A stretch of DNA of 64,000 bases from Micrococcus terreus (GCF_900116905.1 NZ_FPCG01000007.1:114540-178539); one strand, 5' to 3'. Positions 17,491 to 26,965 are shown, counted from the stretch's first letter. The notes: generated by a model not told the origin, from the sequence alone. Program-made: numbers and translations.

Positions 17491-17598
17491 GGTCAGCCCG
17501 ACGACGGCCCAGCGGCTTCCGCGGGCGTCCATCAGTCGGCGGATGGTCGCCGGATCGTTGGTGTGCGGTGCTCCGGCGGTGCCGGTCGAGTCGTCCAT
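17483..17598 (-). pseudogene. CoA-binding (YccU-like) protein, 5' part, split by transposon
   Basis: Start ATG 17598 and the first roughly 36-38 codons of the interrupted gene (MDDSTGTAGAPHTND ... RWAVVGLTPNP). VVGLTPNP is the first nucleotide-binding strand and loop of the CoA_binding_2 fold. The rest is at 9949-10278. A read-through product would end within the IS. Confidence 0.9.
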
Positions 17599-17636
17599 GG
17601 GACCACGGTAGCGCGCGGCCCAGACAGCGTCAGGGG

Positions 17637-18500
17637 TCAGTCCCCGGTGATGATCAGGGCCACCAGCTCGTCCTCGGTGACGGTCTCGTCCTCGTCCGGC
17701 ATGGGGACCGGCTCCACGGCGTTCCACTCGGAGAAGGCGAACCAGGCGTCCAGGGTGTCGGCGTCCGGCCGCGCGCTGCCCGCCCCCTCAGAGCCCACGG
17801 CGGACTCCCCCTGCCGCAGCCCGGCCAGGGACCGGTCCTGCGCATCGAAGAGGATCACGCCGCGCCGCTCGGTGTCCGGATAGCTGTAGAGCGTGCGCCC
17901 GTCCTCCTCCACCACGGTGGCCTCGGTGTACTCTCCGTCCCAGGTCTCGCCCTCGGGCAGGTTCTGGGTGATGTCCTGGAACAGGATCTCCACGCCCACG
18001 CCCAGGCTGGACTCCGGCTGCTGGACACGCTGGCCGTCCAACATCTCCTTCACCCTGCCGGGAGGGCCCATCCGGTCCAGGGCGGAGTCGGGCAGGTGCG
18101 CGTGGGCGATCTCGCCGTCGCTGATTACATCCACCACATCTCCTCCCTCGGTCTTCACCACGGTGTGATAGTTGCTGCCGTCCAGCTGGCCCCGGTAGTC
18201 GATGTCCGCGTGGTCCCGCCCGGAGGGCATCCTCCCGGTGATCCGCACGCTGGTGGCCTCATCCAGCTGCTGCCGCGCCTCCGGCCAGACCTCGGACAGC
18301 CGGGGCGCCTGGTCAGCGTCCGACTCCGACTCCGGGGACGGCGTGGGAGCTGCCGCAGCCGAGCTGTCCGTGCCGGACGGCGAGGCACCCCCGCCAGCAT
18401 CCTGACCGCCGTCGCCGCCGGCCCCGCAGGCCGTCAGCCCCAGGGCCAGCACGGCGGCCGCACCCCATCCGATCGGTCGAGTCCACACGGTCTGCTCCAT
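17637..18500 (-). CDS. Putative secreted lipoprotein
   Basis: 287 residues from ATG 18500. It has a signal peptide with hydrophobic core GWGAAAVLALG and a lipobox LTAC, then a long Gly/Ser/Ala-rich tether. The mature part has the alternating beta pattern of LppX/LprG-like or LolA-like lipoproteins (TSVRITGRMPSGRDHADIDYRGQLDG, VVDVISDGEIAHAHLP). The substrate is unknown. 38 bp upstream of the CoA-binding-protein fragment. Confidence 0.75.
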   Translation of the reverse strand: MEQTVWTRPIGWGAAAVLALGLTACGAGGDGGQDAGGGASPSGTDSSAAAAPTPSPESESDADQAPRLSEVWPEARQQLDEATSVRITGRMPSGRDHADIDYRGQLDGSNYHTVVKTEGGDVVDVISDGEIAHAHLPDSALDRMGPPGRVKEMLDGQRVQQPESSLGVGVEILFQDITQNLPEGETWDGEYTEATVVEEDGRTLYSYPDTERRGVILFDAQDRSLAGLRQGESAVGSEGAGSARPDADTLDAWFAFSEWNAVEPVPMPDEDETVTEDELVALIITGD

Positions 18501-18593
18501 GACGTCCCTCCACTCCAGGCGACGTCCCGGCGGCCGCTCCGCCGGTCCCTCCCGTCCACCTGCATCCGCTCCCACTCTGCCAGAGGGATCAGA

Positions 18594-19550
18594 TCACCGC
18601 CCGGGAGTCCCCAGCCTGTCCTGGCGGCGGCGCGCGGCCTGCTCGGCCGGGCCCGGCCGGGGCAGCACCCGCCCGATCACCCGCAGGGTCACCCTGCCCA
18701 TCAGCCGGGTGAGTGCCGGGGCCGGGGTCCCGCGCAGTCCGGTCAGCTCCCGGTGCCGTGCCGGAAGGGAGTCGACGACTGCCAGGAACAGTGCCCGGTA
18801 CCCGGGCTTCAGGTTCGCCTCCAACGGCGGGTCCTTCAGGAAGCCGACCACCTCCTGCACCCGCGCGCCCCCGGCCAGCTGCCGGTCGTCGTCGTGGTCC
18901 TGCAGGCGCTGCCTCAGCGCCGCCCGGGTACGCGGCGGATCCTGCACCCCCATCAGCTCGCCGGCCACCGCCCACTCGGCCACATAGGCGTCCGCACCGG
19001 AGACGCCCTCCGGCGTTCCCGGCGGGGCAGGGACCGGCCCCACGAAGTGCTCGTAGCTGGACAGGAACGCGTCCGTGAACGCCAGGTGCACCCACTCCGA
19101 GAGCCCCGGATCGTTGGCGGAGTACCGCCGCCGGCTGCCGTCGCCGGCGGTGTACTCGCCCCGGACCGGCACGTGCAGCCGCCGCACGTGCTCGCAGGCC
19201 TGACGCGCCTGCTCGCGGGAGCCGTAGGTGACGGTGAAGATCCAGCGGATGGTCCCGGCCAGCCGGGCGAAGGGATCGGCCCGGTAGTCCGAGTGCTCGG
19301 CCACGCCGGCGAGCGCCCCGGGGTGCAGCGCCTGGACCAGCAGCGCCCGAATGCCCGCCGGGATGGTGGACATCCCGCCGTGCACCGTCCACACCGCCGA
19401 GTCCGGTCCGAAGTGCCCGGGATCCCCTCCCTGGGCGAGCTCCAGCTGCCAGGCGGGCACCTGACCAGACCGGTCCCCGGAGAAGGTGTAGAGCAGGCTG
19501 CCGCGGAGCCGCTCCAGTGGTGCCGAGAACAGTCCGGTGGTCAGCCGCAT
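18594..19550 (-). CDS. DUF2236 / MpaB-Lcp-like oxygenase-family protein
   Basis: A 318-residue protein of the DUF2236 family (rubber-oxygenase/MpaB catalytic-domain fold). It shows the typical core WTVHGGMSTIPAGIRALLVQALHP ... HSDYRADPFARLAGT, with histidines at the positions expected for heme contact, and WVHLAFTDAFLSSYEHFVGP. Characterised relatives are heme oxygenases acting on polyisoprene or on meroterpenoids; the substrate here cannot be inferred. No signal peptide. Confidence 0.8.
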   Translation of the reverse strand: MRLTTGLFSAPLERLRGSLLYTFSGDRSGQVPAWQLELAQGGDPGHFGPDSAVWTVHGGMSTIPAGIRALLVQALHPGALAGVAEHSDYRADPFARLAGTIRWIFTVTYGSREQARQACEHVRRLHVPVRGEYTAGDGSRRRYSANDPGLSEWVHLAFTDAFLSSYEHFVGPVPAPPGTPEGVSGADAYVAEWAVAGELMGVQDPPRTRAALRQRLQDHDDDRQLAGGARVQEVVGFLKDPPLEANLKPGYRALFLAVVDSLPARHRELTGLRGTPAPALTRLMGRVTLRVIGRVLPRPGPAEQAARRRQDRLGTPGR

Positions 19551-19596
19551 GTCTCGAGGGTACCGGCCGCCCGCTGCTCGAACAGGACCAGCTGTC

Positions 19597-20508
19597 TCAG
19601 TCGGTGCGGATCATGCACCAGGCGTGGTCGAAGCGGCGCTGGGCCAGGTCCGAGGCGCGCATCCACACCTCCAGGCTGGACGCGTCCCCAAACCACCCGT
19701 TCAGCGTGGTCCACGACTCGATCTCCAACACCAGCCGGTGTTCGTCCTCCCCCTCCAGGGGCAGTGCCTCCGGCAGAACCTCGTCCAGGGGCACGGCGGA
19801 TCCGGAGGAGCTGTGCCCGTAGACGTGCGTGAACGGGATCGTCCACCCCGGGGTGGGCTCCAGTCCGCGCTGGACCTGCCAGCTGCCGGCCAGTTCCTCG
19901 ACCAGCTCGTCATGCTGTTCGAAGGAATGCGCCTGATCGTCGCGGTGCTCCAAGGACGAGGGCAGGGTGAACCCGGGCATGAACAGCCCGGGCTGGCACA
20001 CCTCGCTGGGAACCTCCACATCCTCCGGCGGACGGACCAGCGGCCGGCGAGAGGCATCCTGCTCGGGACCGGGCAGCCACTGGACGAGCCAGCCGCGGGC
20101 CTGGCTGTCCTCGAGCTCGTACCCGTAGGTCTGCAGATCGTGGAACACCTGGAGCACCCCCTCCGTGGGCAGGCCCTCCTGGATCTGCTCCTGCGGCCAG
20201 GCGCGGCGGCTCTCCACATGCAGGGCGTCCACGCCGCCCAGATGGAACGTGGCCACATGGGCCAGTGGCCGCCCCTCGGCGTTGCATGGCCACCCACCCG
20301 GGTCCACCGCCGGGCCACCGAGCCAGCTGATCCAGGCACCGGTCTCCCAGAACTCGGCCAACTCCTGGGTGCCCGGTGCCAGGCTCTGCTCGGAGAAGAC
20401 CGCGCTGTACCGCAGGTCCGGTGCCAGCCCCTCGGCGCCACGCTGGGTCAGCCAGGCAGCCACCTCAGGGAACATCGAGTGGATCGGGGCGGGAATCGAT
20501 GAACTCAC
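19597..20508 (-). CDS. DUF1963 (YwqG-like) protein
   Basis: 303 residues resembling the DUF1963/YwqG family: ISWLGGPAVDPGGWPCNAEGRPLAHVATFHL at the start, a central segment giving stated dimensions (LLVQWLPG), and ASSLEVWMRASDLAQRRFDHAW at the end. The family lacks a settled function. It starts 23 bp after the metQ stop, so it is probably the tail of the met transporter transcript. Confidence 0.75.
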   Translation of the reverse strand: MSSSIPAPIHSMFPEVAAWLTQRGAEGLAPDLRYSAVFSEQSLAPGTQELAEFWETGAWISWLGGPAVDPGGWPCNAEGRPLAHVATFHLGGVDALHVESRRAWPQEQIQEGLPTEGVLQVFHDLQTYGYELEDSQARGWLVQWLPGPEQDASRRPLVRPPEDVEVPSEVCQPGLFMPGFTLPSSLEHRDDQAHSFEQHDELVEELAGSWQVQRGLEPTPGWTIPFTHVYGHSSSGSAVPLDEVLPEALPLEGEDEHRLVLEIESWTTLNGWFGDASSLEVWMRASDLAQRRFDHAWCMIRTD

Positions 20509-20531
20509 CGCGCTGGACCTCGTGCTCTGGA

Positions 20532-21443
20532 TCAGAAGGAGGGGACCAGGGTGTTGTTGGCCTCGAGGAACTCCTTGACCTCGTCCGAGGTGAAGGCGTC
20601 CTTGAGCACCTGGATCTTCTCCGAGTCCACGTTGTCCTCGCGGGCCACCAGGGAGATGGAGAAGCGCTGGTCCACGTTCTCCTCCAGCACCACGGCGTCA
20701 TCCGGGGTCAGCCCCACCTTGGCGATGTACGAGGGGTAGCTGTAGACCAGGGCGATCCCGTCCTCCTCGTAGGCGCTGGGCAGGTTCAGCAGGTCCACCT
20801 GGACCCACTCGAGGTCCTTGGGGTTCTCCTCCACATCGCCCACGCGGCCCTCGAAGCCCACGCCCTCCTTCAAGGTGATCAGCCCGTGGTCGTCCAGGAT
20901 CGCCAGGGCGCGGCCCTCGTTGGAGACGTCGTTGGGGATGGCCACCTTGGCGCCCTGCGGGATCTCCTCCAGAGAGGTGTAGTCCTTCGAGTAGTAGCCG
21001 ACCTTGGCGTCGTAGATCGGCGCTACGTGCACCAGGTCCGCGTCATTCTCCTGGTTGTACTTCTCCATGAACGGCTTGTGCTGGGCGAAGGAGGCATCGG
21101 CCTCACCGTCGGCCACCAGGCGGTTGTACTGGACGTTGTCGCTGACCTGGACCAGCTCCACGGTGTAGCCCTCCTCGGCGGCGACCTCACCGGCCTTCTT
21201 GACCACATCGGTCATGGGCGGCAGGTGCGAGGCCACCTTGATGACCGTGTCCTGACCACCGCCGGAGCCGCCTTCGCCTGCAGACCCTGCGGCGCCGTCG
21301 TCGTTGGCTCCACCGCCGCAGGCGGTCACGGCCAGCAGCGAACCGGCCAGCACCGTGGCGGCCAGAGCTCGGGCGCGCAGCGGGGCGCGGCGGGAGTACG
21401 AGCCGGCAGATCCGGAGGAGCGGTCAGAACGGGAGAACAGCAC
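20532..21443 (-). CDS. metQ: D-methionine-type ABC transporter substrate-binding lipoprotein
   Basis: A 303-residue lipoprotein with lipobox VTAC and a Gly-rich tether, then the NlpA/MetQ fold (IKVASHLPPMTDVVKKAGEVA, VQYNRLVADGEADASFAQHKPFMEKYN, AKVAIPNDVSNEGRAL, EDGIALVYSYPSYIAKVGL). It delivers methionine, or a related sulfur compound, to MetNI. Order metN-metI-metQ on the minus strand. 57 bp separate it from metI. Confidence 0.9.
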   Translation of the reverse strand: MLFSRSDRSSGSAGSYSRRAPLRARALAATVLAGSLLAVTACGGGANDDGAAGSAGEGGSGGGQDTVIKVASHLPPMTDVVKKAGEVAAEEGYTVELVQVSDNVQYNRLVADGEADASFAQHKPFMEKYNQENDADLVHVAPIYDAKVGYYSKDYTSLEEIPQGAKVAIPNDVSNEGRALAILDDHGLITLKEGVGFEGRVGDVEENPKDLEWVQVDLLNLPSAYEEDGIALVYSYPSYIAKVGLTPDDAVVLEENVDQRFSISLVAREDNVDSEKIQVLKDAFTSDEVKEFLEANNTLVPSF

Positions 21444-21500
21444 GGGGGTTACCTCTTTCAGGGATGTGAATGATGCGGTCGAGTGATTCAGGGGAAACGG

Positions 21501-22190
21501 TCAGCGGCGGCGCCGGTCCAGTCCGCGGGCGATCGTGCTGCCCAGCAGCTGCACCAGCATCACCAGCACGATCATGATGAGGATGGTCAGGTACATGATC
21601 TCCTCCTCGTAGGTCTGGTAGCCGTAGCGGATGGCGAAGTCGCCCACACCGCCGCCGCCCACCACGCCCATGATGGTCGAGTAGGAGATCAGGGAGATGG
21701 TCACCGTGGTCAGGCTCAGCACCAGACCGGACCTGGCCTCAGGGTAGAGGAAGCGCGTGACGAGCTGGCCGGTGGTGGCGCCCAGCGAGTCGGCCAGCTC
21801 CACCGTCTGCTCGGGCACGTCCAGCAGGGTCTGCTCCACCCACCGGGCGTAGAGCGCCACCGCAATGAACGCCAGCGGGACCGAGGCCGCCGTGGTCCCG
21901 AACGAGGTCCCCACCAGCCACCGGGTGAACGGGATCAGTGCCACCACGAACAGCAGGAACGGGACCGAGCGCACCACGTTCACGAACCCGTTGGCCACCG
22001 CGTACACGGTGCGGCGCGGCTGCGGCCCGTCCGGGCGGGTCAGGTACATCAGCGTGCCCAGCGGCAGCCCGATCAGCACCGCGGCCAGCAGCGCGTTGCC
22101 CAGCATCACCCCGGTCTCCAGGATGGATCCGAGCATCTCCGACTGGTAGCGGTCCAGCTGGTCGCGCAGGTTCTGCAGGATCTGTTCCAT
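21501..22190 (-). CDS. metI: Methionine ABC transporter permease
   Basis: A 229-residue, five- to six-helix permease. The coupling segment ELADSLGATTGQLVTRFLYPEARSGLVLS is the EAA loop of MetI, and VVGGGGVGDFAIRYGYQTYEEE near the C-terminus is family-typical. ATG 22190 overlaps the metN stop by one base. Confidence 0.93.
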   Translation of the reverse strand: MEQILQNLRDQLDRYQSEMLGSILETGVMLGNALLAAVLIGLPLGTLMYLTRPDGPQPRRTVYAVANGFVNVVRSVPFLLFVVALIPFTRWLVGTSFGTTAASVPLAFIAVALYARWVEQTLLDVPEQTVELADSLGATTGQLVTRFLYPEARSGLVLSLTTVTISLISYSTIMGVVGGGGVGDFAIRYGYQTYEEEIMYLTILIMIVLVMLVQLLGSTIARGLDRRRR

Positions 22191-23122
22191 CAGCCCTCAC
22201 CTTCCGGGGCGGCTGGGGCCTCGGCGGCCGGGGTGTGCGGGCCGAGGAACCGCTGGGCGCGCTCGGCGTAGGAGTCGAAGGCCTCGCGGGCGTCCGGCGG
22301 GGCCACGTCCACCAGCGCGGTGAGCCGCCCGCCCTCCAGCACCGCGGCCCGGTCACAGATCCCCTTGATCACGTCCAGCTCGTGGCTGACCAGCAGGATG
22401 GTGGTGCCCAGCTCGGTCCGCACCCGGCTGAGGATCCCCATGACCTCCTCCGTGTGATGCCCGTCCAGCGCGGACGTGGGCTCATCACACAGCAGCACGT
22501 CCGGTTTGGTCACCAGCGCCCGGGCGATCGCCACCCGCTGCCGCTCCCCACCGGAGAGCTGACTCGGATGCTTGTCCGCATGCGAGGACATCCGCACGAA
22601 GTCCAGCAGCTCCATCACGCGCGCTCGCTCAGCGTCCCGGCGTGAGGGTGCGCTCAGCGCCTGCGGCGCTGTCTCCCGACGACGGCCGCTCACCTCACTG
22701 CCTCGCTTCGCCAGGCGCAGGGGCATGGCGGCATTGGCGTACACGGTCTGGTTGGCCAGGAGGTTGAACTGCTGGAAGACCATGCCGATCCGGCGGCGGC
22801 GAGCCCGGGTGGCGGCGGCGGAGAGCGTGGCGAGGTCGGTGCCGTCCACCAGGACGCTGCCCTGCGTGGGGGTCTCCAGGCGGTTGACCAGGCGCAGCAG
22901 GGTCGACTTGCCGGAGCCTGATTCGCCCACCACCCCGAAGACCTCGCCCGGAGCGATCTGCAGGTCGATGCCCTGCAGCGCGTGCACGGTCCCGGCCCGG
23001 CGCCGTGCGGGGTAGGTCTTGGAGACCCCGCGGAACTCGATGAACGGGGTGGTGTTCGGCGCTGCGGCGGGCTGCGGGGCTGCGGTGTCGGGCTGGTCGG
23101 CAGATGCGGGCTGCGCGCTCAC
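22190..23122 (-). CDS. metN: Methionine ABC transporter ATP-binding protein lacking the NIL domain
   Basis: 310 residues. Walker A is GESGSGKST, signature [15 protein letters not shown], Walker [15 protein letters not shown]-loop SHE. Two oddities are visible. A basic insert ([23 protein letters not shown]) sits between the Q-loop region and the signature. The C-terminal NIL regulatory domain of classical MetN, where methionine inhibits transport, is replaced by a short Ala/Pro/Glu-rich tail. The GTG start overlaps the osmC stop (GTGA). Confidence 0.9.
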   Translation of the reverse strand: MSAQPASADQPDTAAPQPAAAPNTTPFIEFRGVSKTYPARRRAGTVHALQGIDLQIAPGEVFGVVGESGSGKSTLLRLVNRLETPTQGSVLVDGTDLATLSAAATRARRRRIGMVFQQFNLLANQTVYANAAMPLRLAKRGSEVSGRRRETAPQALSAPSRRDAERARVMELLDFVRMSSHADKHPSQLSGGERQRVAIARALVTKPDVLLCDEPTSALDGHHTEEVMGILSRVRTELGTTILLVSHELDVIKGICDRAAVLEGGRLTALVDVAPPDAREAFDSYAERAQRFLGPHTPAAEAPAAPEGEG

Positions 23123-23808
23123 CGAGCCTCCCCTGCGCCATCGGATGCGGGGCCGGACTGCTCCGACCCCCTTCCCGGGACAGATCCGCCCGTCCCCGAG
23201 GTCCGCCCTGTCCCGGGAAGGGGGTCATCGACCTGAGCGCGCGTGTCCGTCACCGTTCCTGTGACCGTTTCAGTACTCTCCGGGCCCTCTCCGGTCACAC
23301 GAACAGGGTCGCCCACGCGGTGAGCTCCTCCCTCGGCGTCCTCGGCGTCCTCGGCGCCCTCGGCCCCCTCGTCCCAGGCAGCCGCCCGGACCACCACCGG
23401 ATCCCCGCGTCCGGTCAGCAGCTTGGACACCGGGCACCGCGCATGCGCCGCCTGCGCCACGTCCTGCAGCTCGCCTTCGGACAGGCCGGCCGACTCCTCC
23501 ACGGACACGGTCGCCTCCGGGACGAACGCGTACTCCCCACCGGGCTCGCGGATCAGGCTGAGCTGCACGCTCACCCGGCTGCGCACCGGAGCACCGTCCG
23601 CCCCCAGCACGCCGCGGTCACGCAGCACGGCCTCCACGGTCGCATTCAGGCAGGTGCTCCACGCCATGCCCAGGAACTGCTCCGGATTCACCCCCTGCGA
23701 GGGATCGCTCGGCGGACCGGTCTGCACCTGCGGACCGTCACTGACCCGTACCCACCCGGCGGTGCCGCCGTCGTTGGTCACGGTGGTGCTGTAGATCCGC
23801 TGGGCCAT
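23119..23808 (-). CDS. OsmC-family protein with low-complexity C-terminal tail
   Basis: 229 residues. The first about 145 form an OsmC/Ohr fold with the two redox cysteines in AWSTCLNATVEAVL and HARCPVSKLL, the pair that reduces organic hydroperoxides. The remaining about 80 residues are a disordered Glu/Asp/Gly/Thr-rich tail not found in the family; part of it is the coding reading of a 19-bp inverted repeat (23165-23226). It shares GTGA with metN, so it is the first gene of a met transporter operon. Confidence 0.85.
   Translation of the reverse strand: MAQRIYSTTVTNDGGTAGWVRVSDGPQVQTGPPSDPSQGVNPEQFLGMAWSTCLNATVEAVLRDRGVLGADGAPVRSRVSVQLSLIREPGGEYAFVPEATVSVEESAGLSEGELQDVAQAAHARCPVSKLLTGRGDPVVVRAAAWDEGAEGAEDAEDAEGGAHRVGDPVRVTGEGPESTETVTGTVTDTRAQVDDPLPGTGRTSGTGGSVPGRGSEQSGPASDGAGEAR
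23165..23226. repeat. Perfect 19-bp inverted repeat inside the osmC 3' end
   Basis: Left arm 23165-23183 (starts GACCCCCTTCCCGGG) and right arm 23208-23226 are exact complements around a 24-nt loop. The hairpin lies in the disordered tail of the osmC reading frame, about 45-105 nt before the metN start. It could attenuate transcription or translation into metNIQ, or be a palindromic repeat that landed in a tolerant coding tail. Confidence 0.75.
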
Positions 23809-24058
23809 CCGGCCAGGCTACTCCGTCCCGCGCGGAGCCGGCGTCCACCCAGGTCCCCGTGCGTCATCCTCAGGGATGACCCGGGCGTGCCCCGGATTCG
23901 CCCCGGAGAGGGAGGGCGCGGCGCTTCCCTGGCCACTACTCTCGAGGGTGGGCCGCACCGCGCTGTGCCCGCATCGCATCCACCCGCCGGCACGGCACCC
24001 GCACCGGGTTGCACCGGCACCACTGACGACCGACAGCAGCACCAGGGGGACATCGCAC

Positions 24059-26854
24059 GTGAGGCGCCGACAGGACAGCGAGCCGGACCGTGACGTGCCC
24101 CCCGGAGTGACGGACCTGCGCACCGCTGACGCCTCCCCCCTCGGCGCCCACGCCGAACACGAGGACGGCGCCGACCTGCACCCCCACGAACAGAAGCGCC
24201 GCCACCACCTGGGTCGGCGCGGAGTGCACGGCCTGACCCGGCCCGGGGACCACGTCCTGGCCGGACGCGGACTGGACGGGGCCGACATCGTGGTCCGTGA
24301 AGAGGCCGGACTGACCAACCGTCAGCCCAAGGACACCTCCCGCTCGATCTGGAAGATCCTGCGGGTGCACGTGCTGACCCTGTTCAACCTGGCGATCGGG
24401 GCCTGCGCGGTGGCGATCATCGTGCTGGGGCGCTGGTTCGACCTCGTGTTCTGCCTGGCCGCCGTGGCCAATGTGGTGATCGGCGTGATCCAGGAGTACT
24501 CGGCCAAGCGGAAGCTGGACCGGATCGCGCTGCTGCACCAGGACGCCGCACACGTGCTGCGGGACGGCGCCGAGACGGACGTGCGCCTGGAGGAGATCCT
24601 GCTGGACGACGCCGTGGTGCTGCGCCGCGGCGACCAGGTCCCGGCGGACGGGATCGTGCTGACCAGCGACGGACTGGACATCGACGAGTCCCTGCTGACC
24701 GGCGAGTCCGATCCGGTGGCCAAGTCCGTGGGGGACGGCGTGCTCTCCGGCTCGGCGGTGCTCTCCGGGTACGGGATCTTCCGGGTGACCGCAGTGGGCG
24801 CGGACTCCCATGCCTCCCAGCTGGCGATCGAGGCGCGCAAGTTCTCCAAGATCCACTCCGAGCTGCGCGGCGCCCTGGACACCGTGGCCAAGTGGCTGAC
24901 CATCGCCCTGGTGCCGATCGTGGCGATCATCGTGCACGGTCAGGTCCAGGCCGTGGGCGGCTGGGCGTACGTGCTGGAGAACGACGCCTTCGAGCCCGCC
25001 GTGGTCGCAGCCGTCGCCTCCATCACCTCGATGATCCCGCAGGGCCTGGCCCTGATGACCACCATCTCCTTCGCGGTGGCGGCCCTGAAGCTGGCGCAGG
25101 AGAAGGTGCTGATCCAGGAGCAGCCCGCCGTGGAAATCCTGGCCCGCGTGGACACCGTCTGCCTGGACAAGACCGGCACGCTGACCGAGGGCGGGATCGT
25201 CTTCGACACCGTCACCCCGGCCCACCCCGGCGTGGTCATGGACGCCGGTTCCGACGCCGCCGAGCCCGCCGAGCCCCAGCCCTGGCGGCAGGTGCTCGCC
25301 TGGTTCGGCGCCGACCCCAACGCCAACCCCACCACGCTGGCCCTGCGTGAGGCCTTCACCCAGCGTCCCGCTGAGCGCTCCACGGCGCAGGTGGCCTTCT
25401 CCTCCGCCCGCCGGTGGAGCGCGGTCGCCTTCGGCACCCCCACCTCTCCAGGCCTTCCCGACGACGGCCCGTCACCTTCCGCTGCCACGTCCGGTTCCGC
25501 CGCCCCCTCCGCTCCTGCGTCAGCCCCAGCGGACAGTCTCCGAGGCGCCTGGGTGCTGGCCGCACCCGAAGTGGTGTTGGACGCCGCAGGCGACCACCTG
25601 GATCCGGACCACGTGCAGCGGCTCGAGCGGCAGTGCCAGTCCAGCGCGTCCCAGGGACTGCGCACCATGGTGCTGGCCCGCTCCCTGTCTCCCGCCGCCG
25701 TCGGGAATGCCGTGCCGGAGGAGGCCGGAACCTGGTTCGGTGCCGGCGAGGACCTGCCCGCAGCGCTGATGCCGGAGGCCGTGCTGACCTTCCGGGAGAA
25801 CGTGCGCAGTGACGCGCACGAGACCCTGGAGTTCTTCCGCGAACAGGGCGTGGCGCTGAAGGTCATCTCCGGGGACAACCCGCGCACCGTGGCCGCCGTG
25901 GCCCGCGAGGTCGGGATGGAGCTGGTGGGCGACGGCTATGACGCGCGGCGACTGCCCGAGGACCCCGAGGAGCTGGCCCGGGTGCTGGAGGAGCACTCGG
26001 TGTTCGGGCGAGTCTCCCCGGACCAGAAGAAGTCGATGGTGCAGGCGCTGCAGTCCCGCGGGCACGTGGTGGCGATGACCGGCGACGGCATCAACGACGC
26101 CCTGGCGCTGAAGACCGCGGACCTGGGGATCGCCATGGGCAACGGAGCGCCGGCCACCAAGGCGGTGTCCCGGATGGTGCTGCTGGACGGGAAATTCGCG
26201 CGGCTGCCCTCCGTGCTGGCCGAGGGGCGCAAGGTGATCGCGAACATGGAGCGGCTGGCGCACATGTTCCTGACCAAGACCTCCTACGCCGTGCTGTTCG
26301 GCGTGGTGTTCTCCCTGTTCGCCTGGCAGTTCCCGCTGCTGCCGAGGCAGGCCTCCACCGTGGACTTCCTGATGATCGGACTGCCCACGTTCTTCCTGGC
26401 CCTGATGCCCAACCCGCGGCGGTATGTGCCCGGGTTCCTGGGCCGGGCCCTGACGTTCGCCATCCCCTCCGGTGTGGTGATCCTGCTGGGCATGCTCGCG
26501 GTGAACGCGTACGCGCGGTGGTTCGTGGAGGACCCGGCGACGGTGTCCGTGCAGCAGATCCAGACCTCCTCGGTGATGACGCTGACCCTGATGGGCCTGT
26601 GGGTGCTGAACCTGATCTCGCGTCCGCTCAACCGGTGGAAGCTGCTGTTGATCGGGTCCATGTACGTGCTGCTGTTCCTGGTGCTGACCGTGCCGATCTC
26701 CCAGCAGTTCCACCAGTTCGAGCTGCCGCCGCTGGACCTGGGGCTGGCCGCCGTGGCGATCGGTGCCGTGGCCTGCCTGCTGCTGGAGGGCATCCACCGC
26801 TGGCACCACGCCCGGCTGAGCCTGGCCCCGGAGGACCCGCGGCCCGCAGCCTGA
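24059..26854 (+). CDS. P-type cation ATPase (CtpE-like)
   Basis: 931 residues from GTG 24059 (AGGGGGA 9 bp upstream). TGES at 214-217, the phosphorylated aspartate D370 in DKTGTL, and the hinge GDGIND at 675-680. The membrane motif is SMIPQGLALMTT instead of PEGL, as in the mycobacterial CtpE (calcium-linked) branch. Eight to ten membrane helices are visible, including a C-terminal set. The cytoplasmic N-domain holds a Pro/Ser/Ala-rich linker around 465-495 (GLPDDGPSPSAATSG) that is encoded partly by a terminator-arm-like sequence. Ion specificity is inference. Confidence 0.88.
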   Translation: MRRRQDSEPDRDVPPGVTDLRTADASPLGAHAEHEDGADLHPHEQKRRHHLGRRGVHGLTRPGDHVLAGRGLDGADIVVREEAGLTNRQPKDTSRSIWKILRVHVLTLFNLAIGACAVAIIVLGRWFDLVFCLAAVANVVIGVIQEYSAKRKLDRIALLHQDAAHVLRDGAETDVRLEEILLDDAVVLRRGDQVPADGIVLTSDGLDIDESLLTGESDPVAKSVGDGVLSGSAVLSGYGIFRVTAVGADSHASQLAIEARKFSKIHSELRGALDTVAKWLTIALVPIVAIIVHGQVQAVGGWAYVLENDAFEPAVVAAVASITSMIPQGLALMTTISFAVAALKLAQEKVLIQEQPAVEILARVDTVCLDKTGTLTEGGIVFDTVTPAHPGVVMDAGSDAAEPAEPQPWRQVLAWFGADPNANPTTLALREAFTQRPAERSTAQVAFSSARRWSAVAFGTPTSPGLPDDGPSPSAATSGSAAPSAPASAPADSLRGAWVLAAPEVVLDAAGDHLDPDHVQRLERQCQSSASQGLRTMVLARSLSPAAVGNAVPEEAGTWFGAGEDLPAALMPEAVLTFRENVRSDAHETLEFFREQGVALKVISGDNPRTVAAVAREVGMELVGDGYDARRLPEDPEELARVLEEHSVFGRVSPDQKKSMVQALQSRGHVVAMTGDGINDALALKTADLGIAMGNGAPATKAVSRMVLLDGKFARLPSVLAEGRKVIANMERLAHMFLTKTSYAVLFGVVFSLFAWQFPLLPRQASTVDFLMIGLPTFFLALMPNPRRYVPGFLGRALTFAIPSGVVILLGMLAVNAYARWFVEDPATVSVQQIQTSSVMTLTLMGLWVLNLISRPLNRWKLLLIGSMYVLLFLVLTVPISQQFHQFELPPLDLGLAAVAIGAVACLLLEGIHRWHHARLSLAPEDPRPAA

Positions 26855-26965
26855 GCTGACTCTCCTCCAGGGCCGGTCTGCCGGTGCTGGCCTCCAGATT
26901 CCCCGCTGTTCCGTCACATCGTGGAGTTCCACTTCCACGGCTTGACATTGCGAGTGTGAGGCAGT

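Noticed and set aside
17493..17508. GACGACGGCCC in the CoA-binding-protein gene as another repeat copy
   Set aside because: It encodes the conserved strand AVVG of the fold, so coding constraint suffices.
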